Shown one piece after another: positions 56,051-64,000 of a DNA stretch of 64,000 nt. The notes beneath the pieces were generated by a model, which was not told the DNA's origin, did no database searches, and saw only the letters and a list, made by a program, of their open reading frames with translations. How positions within the stretch are numbered: position 1 is the first letter of the stretch; every line of letters starts with the position of its first letter. The DNA comes from Neospora caninum Liverpool (Eukaryota > Apicomplexa > Conoidasida > Eucoccidiorida > Sarcocystidae). The stretch is taken from positions 2,847,101 through 2,911,100 of the forward strand of contig NC_018396.1 of the NCBI RefSeq assembly GCF_000208865.1, in the 5' to 3' direction. Both the position numbers and the translations under genes were made by a program.

Positions 56051-58336
56051 GATGTTGCCGTGGATGCGACCTAACGTTCCAGAGAAGATCGAGACCACGC
56101 CTCACGCTTTGGCTGCCGTCTCGCACGGTCTCTCGCTTTCGCGTAGAGTTTCGCAGATAGCGCGAGAAAGTCGTCGCCGATGCTAGACGAGTTGAGGCGT
56201 CGACTTAGCGCAAAACGGTAGAGGGGAAACGCACGGAGGCTGAAGAATGAGAGTATTGCAGAGGGAAATGGTTGGCGGCAAAGGACCTGAGGGAACCGAA
56301 TCGCGAGAAGAAGGACAAGCAGAAAGAATGAGTCAGTGGAGGACGAGAGAGAGAGAAGATGGCCGAAGCGCGCGAGAAGGCCGTGAGAGGGCGGTCAAAA
56401 ATCGCAGGAAGGTTCGGACAGGACGAGCTAGAGCGTCTGCGAATCGCGACAAAACTCCCCATAAAAAGGTGAGACCTCTTCTAGGAAACACATTTTCCCG
56501 CCGCGTGCGTCCTGCCTTCCCTGTCGCCCTGGGATTATTGGCTCTTTTACTGCACTAAGGAATAAACGGTTGCTTTTGCGCAAGTGACAGACACGACCAG
56601 CAGGGAAACCCGCCGCGCCCGTGTCCGGCGGCCATGTGCTGGATTGTACATACACCCCACAAAAAGATTCCATATAGCTAAGGTTCCGCCATCCTTGTTG
56701 CTAGTCCCCGTTCTTCGTCTTTAAACGCTTGAAAGCAGAGACTTCTTTCAAGGACGGGAAAACCCAACGGGAAGAGCAAAACCAGCGAGAGGCCACGCAG
56801 GTGGGAATCAGACCTCTACTGGCTGTCTGTGGTCCTCTCGTCGAAAGCACGCAGGGAAAGTAGCCGCGACTCATGCTTGCGTTGCCTTGCGTAGATGGTC
56901 TAGCGAAGCCTCCGTTTCTTTCACGTTTGTCGTTCTACGTCTCTGGGGAGGGATAGACCTCGAGGCAGGTCGCGTAACAAAGAAAAAACAGGATCATCCC
57001 ATCAGAATGACGAGTAAGAGTTCTTTGCTAAAAAGCCGCAGGAGAGAGGATGCTTCACAAGAAAGAATCAAGAAGAAGCATGGTCTTGACCACAGTGGAA
57101 CCCTCCCGTGTCCTGAGGTTCCTCGACACACCGTAATGTTTCACGGTACCGACGTACCTAGTCTCTGGGAACCGGTTTTGACACACATTGCGCACTAGGT
57201 TCCCTCTATGGTCAGAAAACAAAGCGTGAAATGTCACACCTCTCGGCTGTGGACACTCCCTTCGGGAAATTGTTTCGCAAAGAATATGCAAAGTGATTCG
57301 CTGGCGTCCTACCGACAGAAAAGTGTCCTCCACCGCCTGGGAGTGAGAGAAGCTCTCTTTTAGAAAGGGCCTGAAACGTCGCCTAAACTCTGGGCGAAAA
57401 TGACTGTGGCAGGCGAGCCACGTGAGATGAAGGGAAACTAACTACGCGGGGATTTTGACATCTTCGGCGTATCTTCCATGTACACGGAAACTGTGCAAAG
57501 ATGTACATGAACAGATACAAATATATATGTGTAGTTATATATGTCCATATATTTGGGGGATTCGAGAGAAAGGCTAGGCAGTAGTTTCATTAGAAGATAC
57601 ACAGGTGTCGCGTCTCCGTTGTCCGACGAACAGTTGAGGTCCTCCTACCGATACCTTACAGGCAGGTAGGTTATGCTTGTGTCTCTATATCTGAACATTA
57701 CGCTTTGCACTCAGTTGCCTCGAAGTGAACACATATGTGTAGATGAGTTGCAAATATCGACCTCGCTTCATATACGCGTGGACGCGTAGGAACTGACGGG
57801 GCACGATCCAGCGCATGAGAACAACACAAACGGAAGTAAGCCCAGCACACGTTCCAGCTGAGAAAAGCTGGTGTAATTCGGCACACGTCTGAAACTCCTT
57901 TCGTGTTTTCTCTCCGCCGCACAACACGCGCTCTTTCTTGCTTTCTTCTCGAGCCGCAAGAAAGCAAGCAACTGCCTTCCCCCTCAGAGTCCAGAAGAGC
58001 GACACATTTGTCCTTGTTCTCCGTGTGGGCTCTCGTGACCAGTGGCCAGCCTCAGCATCCGCACTTCGGTATCATTTTTGCTGTCTTGTCCGGGAACTCT
58101 GTCCCGTGTTCAAGAAAACACGGCGCTTTGAAACAAACTCTTCTCCTCCCTCGCCTGTCTTGGCATATGCAGAGTCATCCTCCTACGCTACCCTCCCTTC
58201 TCTCTCCAGTTCTCCTCTCTTTCCTCGCCCTCTTTTTTCCCTGTAGCGTTGCCTCTCTTCGGTCCCACTTTATCTTTCCGTACAGTCTCAAAAGGACTGA
58301 TGCGAGGGGGGGGGGGGCGGCGGCCCGCAGACGCGC
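56051..58336. other. intergenic, aminopeptidase promoter side
   Basis: The part next to 56050 should hold the leader and promoter of the intact aminopeptidase; the part next to 58337 the 3' region of the small mitochondrial-type gene. No further gene supported. Confidence 0.45.
58306..58317 (+). repeat. poly-G run of 12
   Basis: Twelve consecutive G just beyond the stop codon of the small minus-strand gene, in its probable 3' untranslated region. Confidence 0.8.
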
Positions 58337-59672
58337 CTACTCTCCTCGCTCTTTGCTTCCTCGTGCAGCCGCCAAGGCAGCAGCTTCTGCGCTGGCCTTC
58401 TTCCGCTTTGCTTGCTCCATTCGTTCTCGTTCCGCCTCTACCCACTCAAAGTCGTCAGGGGCCATGAGCTTCATTGTCGCGTAAGTGAGGCCTACTACGA
58501 AGAACAACATGCCCCATCCGTAGAGGAACACCTGCGGAGCAGAAGGAGAGGCACGCGACAGAGAACGAAGGCGATACAACCACACACGAAGCATGCGGCA
58601 CTTGCGCGCTCTCGCTCTCTCGCGGGCTGGTGAGGTCGAGACGAGCGGGCTCTTCCGGCAGCCTGCAATATCGGAACCGAGCAAAGTGGACCACCCGTGT
58701 TGCGTCGCCCCTCTCTTGTCCCCTGACAAATCAAAAGAATTTGAAGGAGAGCTTGCCGGGCTGACGTCTTTCGAGGTTCGGCCTTTCCCCCTTCCAAATC
58801 TGCACACACGGCTCGCTCCCTTTTTGTTTTTCTCGTCCTCCCACCATCTGCGTTTCTCTCTCTTGGCGTGTGGTCTGGCGAAGCTGGAAGAACGCGTTTA
58901 CAGTGTATCTGCACCTTGTTTTTTTTGTGTGCATCCCGTCGCTTTTTCCTCCAAGATGATGTCGCTGTGTCCCTGCCTTCTCTTCAGCTGCGGCAACAAA
59001 CGAGTCAGTCGCTCTTCCAGTCGAGAGCGGAGATACACCTCTCTCCCGCGCCGTGCTCTCTTTTGCTTCTACTCACGCGCACTACATGGCATCATTTCTC
59101 ACCTTGAGCTCCCTGGAGAAGCGTTCGGGCTTCCCGTGCATGAATGCTTGGAAAGATTCGCGCTGTATCTCAAGTGGATTCGGCGCGTGTGTCGGCCACT
59201 GGTAGGTCCCGTCGAAGGCGTTCGGGACGCGCGGCCTTGCCCGTTCGACCTCCAGCCAGGTGTCGCTGCTGGTCCGTTTTCGGGGCGATTTCTCAGCTGG
59301 GGCCGAGGAGACCCTCCGGTGGAAGACGCGGGGGAGAGCGGCGCGCGAGGCGGTTGGCCAGGCAGCCAAGGCCGCCGACGCACTCGGAGAGTTAGAAGGA
59401 AAGACGCGCGCAGGAAGCGAGCAAGCGGAAAAAGACGGGGAGCGAGAAGGCGAGGAAGAAGAGGGACGAGAGACAGCGGCGGCAGAGGAACTCGAAGAAG
59501 CTTCTGAGGAGCGGGGCGACGGGGAGGAGAAAGAAGACCCGCGGGAAGAATGCAGGGTTCTTGAGCAGTGGCGAGAACAGACAACGGATGGTGACGAAAG
59601 GCGATGACGGAAGACAGAGAGGGAAGGGTACACAGAGAAAGGAGACCGACAAGACTGGAGAGGTCCGAACAT
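58337..59672 (-). CDS. small, probably mitochondrial single-span membrane protein
   Basis: Two exons, 59672-59103 and 58531-58337, phase 0, GTGAGA donor and CCGCAG acceptor, 254 residues. The first 45 or so residues (MFGPLQSCRSPFSVYPSLSV...) are rich in Arg and Ser with almost no acidic residues, as in a mitochondrial presequence; a Ser/Arg/Pro-rich stretch follows. A more conserved-looking block, FDGTYQWPTHAPNPLEIQ, ends exon 1. Exon 2 opens with one hydrophobic span, FLYGWGMLFFVVGLTYATM (about 192-210), then a charged tail DDFEWVEAERERMEQAKRK, probably a helix. This is the layout of accessory subunits of respiratory complexes or ATP synthase, many of which are lineage-specific in apicomplexans. 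I do not recognise the family, so that role is an inference. Confidence 0.7.
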
Positions 59673-62600
59673 TGTGAAAAAGTGACAAAAGGGGAAAGGA
59701 CGGGAAAGACGAGGGTTTGAGGAGCGCCTTTCGAAGCAATTTGAAACTCTGGACTGCCTTGACCTTCAGATGGAAGAGAGGGGTCGCCAACTATGCATGT
59801 TCTTTGCAGCCAATCTGAGACGAACTCGTGGTCTGGCTGTTCTCTCACAGCCACAGTGGATGTACACTTGGAGCACAAGAGGGGAAGAATCCACAGAGCA
59901 GAGAGCATGCGTTTTTTTCTCGCCGACTTTCCAGCACTCGGCAAAGAACGGATCCATCGCAGTACGAAAACCTGCCGGAGGCACGTCTTCCGTGCTTTTC
60001 GCCGCTCTTCAGAAAATCCACGGTTTGCGTGCTCGAGAGCGGTGCAACTTTACACAGCGGCCGTACCGCCTGACGTGTGCGAAGCGCTACGTGTGCCGCA
60101 ACTGACCGGCCAATTCTTGCAGAAAGCCGCCTTCCTTTGACGAACAGATTCCTGCATCTTCTCTCTCTGTGCGTTTCTTCGAATCCAGACCCCCGAGAGA
60201 GCGGCGCTTTGGATGGCAGTGTGGACGAGAGGGCTGCACAAAGTGTGTTGAACCCGGCGAGCGAGCTCGCTGAGAAAGACAGGCTTTATCTGTGAAAACC
60301 AACTTGAGAAAGGGACGCAGCGACAAAGACAAGAGGATTTCCCGGTGCGGGAAAGTTTCTCAGGCAAGGTGATAGAAACCGGGAAAGAGAGAGGAACAGG
60401 TGCGGCTGCGGCGAACAGGCGTGCCAAACCGGAAACTCAAGCCACAGAGAGAGACAGTTGACACAGTTGGAGACAATTGGAGACAGAGACGGGGAGGAGG
60501 CTCGATCTAATCTCCATTTTCTGTGGTGTCGCACAAAAGGTGATAGGAAGGCCGATTCTAGTGAAAGGAAAACAATGAGGAACGCGCAGATGAGCTGAAA
60601 TAGAGAGACAGAAGTGAGGCGACGGATCGTAGGGAAGCGCTCATTTTAATATGTAGTTTAATTGGAAGCTGGAAGACGGAATGAAGAGCGGAGAGGGCCA
60701 GTATTGGGGAAGGGGGGGAAACAGCAAAAGCCGCTTAGAAGGGGGAAACGAGAAGACAACAAACGCCGGCCATCTGAGAGGGCAATGGCGGTGTAGGTGC
60801 CTCAACTTAGGGATACGTCGGCTAGAGGTTTACGAACGGCGCACTCTCGGATCTCCATCCGTTTGATTTCTCTTCTTTGCTTTTGGCCCGCAGGAGGGGA
60901 CACGGTTTTCGTCTGGTTTGTCTGAGGCACAAGCGGGGTGTTAAAAACGCATCGCTCGCCCGGCAGTCCAGCTAAAGAGAGGAAGAACACTGTGGGGTAT
61001 TTGTATCTCCGAAACGCTTTGTGGCGAGTTGCGATCGATCAAAGCTCAGATTTAGGACTACAGCATCTGAGGCAAAAAAATATCTTTCCCGAATGGAAGG
61101 GAGCGGATTTTTCGCTTGGACACGAAATCAGCTCACAACCTGACGGTGACCTTCCGTGATGTAGCTACGGTTGCGCGTGATGCGGGCTGTGGTTTCGAAT
61201 GCCTGAAGGGGTTTAAGTCAGCACTAATATTTGGCCCAAAATAGATTGGCGGAGCACGGCACAAGGCAAGAGAGTCACTCGATTCCTGGGATCTTTGCAC
61301 CAAGTGTAAACCATAGCGCCTTGTCCGCGGAGCGTCCATGGAGAGAAGGTCGATTCTCGAGTGGCAACGTTGGATTTCAGGCGGAGTCCACTTGAGGGGC
61401 GTCTCGTCTGAACGGCGGCAGTTGAAAAGAAATACTGCAGGGAAGGGAGAGGGAAAAGGCAACGGGTCGTGAGAGAAGAGCCAGATGGGGAACTCTTCGA
61501 GCTTCCCACGCAATCACCGAGATCCACGTAGCCCATCAGGACCGCAGTTCTTTGCATTTCGTGCGTTCCACGACAACGTTCCCAGCACGACTTTCAGTTT
61601 TCTGGAAGTAGTCTTCAAGCAGATAAATCGCTCTGGGGTGGTGCAAACGCAGCAGACGCAGCACACGCGCCAGCATGTCTCCATGTTTTGTGCGCGCTGG
61701 CGTCAATCCCTTCCAGCCACGCGCAGCACGTGGAATATTCACCCTGTGGACTTGAGAGGCGGCGAGCGCTAGTGTGTCGGCAAGATCTGGACTACAGTCG
61801 ATGACACTTCCAGTTGCGTCGAAGATTCTTTGAGGAAACTCACCTCAATTAGAGGAGTCCGCAATGACCTGTGGCGAACGGGACCAACAACCGGAGAGAG
61901 ACGACTGGGCAGAACTCAGGTGTCAGTAAGCATCCTAGATGAGAAAAAGTTCGATACATTTAGACGAGACTTGGAGTATGAGCATGACACCGAGGAAGTT
62001 CGCAGATGCAGGACCCCACGAATTCACTTGAGTCAGGCGGAACAAGGAAACAATTCCGGGTAACGGCAGTGGCTCCAGCATACGCGTGCGGCCGTATCGA
62101 GATTCTCTCCGCTTTTTTTCTGCTCTCCATGAAGTTATTGTCGGCCCTGGAGGCCGCGCAGAGGCATGTCTCTATGCCCAAGCAACTACGCACATAAGAA
62201 CTCGGGGAGTCGCACGAGATCGTCCTTAGAGGAGATCCGCCCCACGAAACAGACACCCGCAAGTCCATAGCAACTAAACCACCGCAGCTCCAGACTGGCA
62301 GTAGGGACTGGACGGTCCTCAGGGAGCCCACCCGCTTCACTGTAGACACAATTTGGACTCCCGGTCACTAAAGAAGCCACTGGCGATTGGCTTTCACTTG
62401 CCATCCCTTCCCAAACCCACGGTATTGTGTCTCTTTGGCCTTGACCGGCGGGCGTGTCAAAACGGAGAGGTTCACACCGCCGAATGCCTGCACCGTTGCC
62501 ACTACGCGTCAACAATTTGGTCCCTACACACAGAAGAAAGTGGAAGAAGGTGACCATCGTCGAGCGAACGACCGACAACTGCTCACATATGACGCCCTGT

Positions 62601-64000
62601 GCAACCAGAGATATAATGGCATCAGACTATTTAGTTCTGGCAGTACATGCTCCCAAGGCGCAGCTACACTCGTCTCTAATCTGGGACTCTCTAGCCACTA
62701 GCAGGGTTGCATTGTTGTCACATGGTACTGCGTTACGTACGTGCGACGACAGTCTGCCGACTTGAGACACCAGAATCCTTGCCAGATTTCCGTGCATTCA
62801 GCATACGTGGCGTGTATGGGGCCATCGGTATCCCTTGCTGGAAACTTGTCGTTCACGTGTGTGCTTTCCATCAGACGTGGAGGGGACCCACGAACGCGGG
62901 CAGTTACAAGCGACACCCGTCGTACAGTTTTCACAGTATCTTCGCCAGGGTGGCTTCAGCTAGACCAGTCTCAGCGGAGAGAAGAGTGTAAATGTGATAA
63001 TCGAGTGTAAATGTGGTAATCATTTGTTCTTTGTACTGCATTTGACAACTTTCGAATCGCTTTCGTCGCCGCAGGAGAGCGTAGCGACGACCCAACTCCA
63101 CCCTGTTGGCTGGCGAGTCTCGTACAGGCGGTTGGGCAACCCCCCTATACACAACTCTTTTGTTCCCGACACAGAGAGAATTGCTTCTATGGAGACGGTT
63201 CGAGCCAGGTAGCACCACGTGGAATCGAGGAAAGAATTTAAACTCTCTGAATACCTTGCGACATGTGAGAAAGGCACTGATGAGAAAAGGCCGCGTTTCA
63301 GGAGACACCGGCCCGCTACAGTGCTCGTTTCATGATGGCGAAGCGCTGGTACACGGCTAGTGCCCTGCTGTAACACACGTGGCAGGAATGAGCCGTTGAG
63401 ACGGAGGAGACCAACTGAAGTGAGAAGGGGATCAACGGGATCTAGGCACAGGCGGTTCGTTCTGGACTCGGTCCCGGCTTATAGTCGAGGGTACTGCATT
63501 TCTCTGGGGGCTGGAACGCTGTGAACAGTGTCGCGCCCTGAGGAAACGAGAAGTCCCGCTGTTCTGTACGGTTTTCGTAGATTGCCATTCCCTCCGTTCC
63601 TTGCTTTCCAGCTCCAGAACCCTTCCTTTCTTTTCCGTCATCTGCCTTTCTCTCATATCCCGTCGTGACGCGAGGGGGGGGAAGTCGTCGTTGGGCTGTA
63701 TCGGGTGTACCAACACTCCGCTTTTCCCTGTCATGCTCGACGGGTTTCACTCAATTTCTGCCGTGTGCTGCTGCCGTTTCTGCCGATTCCCCGGGACCTT
63801 CGTCGTCTTGTCTGTTTGTTTGTCCTGTTAGCTGGACAGTGCCACTCAAGCAGCAAGCGGGGGGCTCTTGTGCGTGTCTCTGTGATTCGCAAGGGCCAGA
63901 AGTTCTGCTCTGGGTTCTCTAGTGTCCATCGATGTTCGCGGGAATGGCTTTTCGCCTCTCATCACGGAGCGGCCGTTTTTGACACGTTGCCTGTCCTCCA
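59673..64000. other. no gene supported
   Basis: The first few hundred bases are probably promoter and leader of the gene starting at 59672. Beyond that, open frames are at most about 130 codons, overlap on both strands, and show no recognisable motif or linked exons. From about 61 kb the base composition is more balanced than in the genic parts. The last 400 bases are CT-rich on the plus strand and could be the leader of a gene beyond the window. Confidence 0.45.

Noticed and set aside
61485..61772. 95-codon frame starting MGNSSS, possible myristoylated protein
   Set aside because: The short N-terminal match alone is weak; there is no domain, no linked exon, and overlapping frames of similar length exist on the other strand.

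Overview
This window looks like nuclear DNA of a coccidian apicomplexan, most likely Toxoplasma gondii or a close relative (Hammondia, Neospora). The support is intron-rich genes with GT/AG boundaries, long CT-rich leaders, many (TA)n tracts in introns, a farnesyl diphosphate synthase with a long presequence, a LAMMER kinase with a very large Arg/Ser-rich N-terminus, two PepN-type M1 aminopeptidases, and insertions of mitochondrial DNA whose cytochrome b code resembles apicomplexan cob. There are no operons or bacterial-type signals. All exon boundaries were read by eye from splice sites, phase continuity and homology between the two aminopeptidase copies; no transcript data were available.

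Layout. 1-3.2 kb: no gene supported. 3.2-8.3 kb (-): two-exon gene for a large protein of unknown function with Ser/Ala and acidic repeats. 8.3-13.8 kb: largely empty, with one tRNA-Pro(UGG) gene (-) beside several perfect hairpins. 13.8-18.4 kb (+): FPPS in eight exons. 18.4-20.8 kb: intergenic, with a short mitochondrial insertion. 20.8-30.0 kb (-): CLK/LAMMER kinase in nine exons. 30-33.8 kb: kinase leader and intergenic DNA. 33.8-36.5 kb (-): single-exon F-box-like protein. 37.3-45.8 kb (+): first aminopeptidase N copy, apparently a decaying pseudogene. 47.4-56.0 kb (-): second aminopeptidase N copy, intact, tail-to-tail with the first. 58.3-59.7 kb (-): small two-exon, probably mitochondrial single-membrane-span protein. 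59.7-64 kb: nothing supported.

The most notable signal is the aminopeptidase pair. They are an inverted duplicate with the same intron positions, phases and often identical exon lengths (79, 237, 346, 203 and 191 nt). The plus-strand copy has one-base losses in two exons, a GT-to-CT change at one splice donor that exposes a stop, no ATG in the frame of its N-terminal exon, and nearly 1 kb of scrambled mitochondrial DNA inside its last coding exon, where the other copy has no intron. The insert happens to carry a GT donor and an AG acceptor in compatible phase, so it could act as a new mitochondria-derived intron. Its internal structure (a 22-nt block used three times, cob in two oppositely oriented pieces overlapping by 24 nt, a cox1-like piece) is what a fragmented, recombining mitochondrial genome would leave. 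A 45-nt piece of the same material lies in the opposite orientation about 25 kb away.

The genes do not form one pathway: isoprenoid chain synthesis (FPPS), splicing control (CLK), peptide turnover (aminopeptidase), and possible ubiquitin-ligase and mitochondrial proteins are neighbours only.
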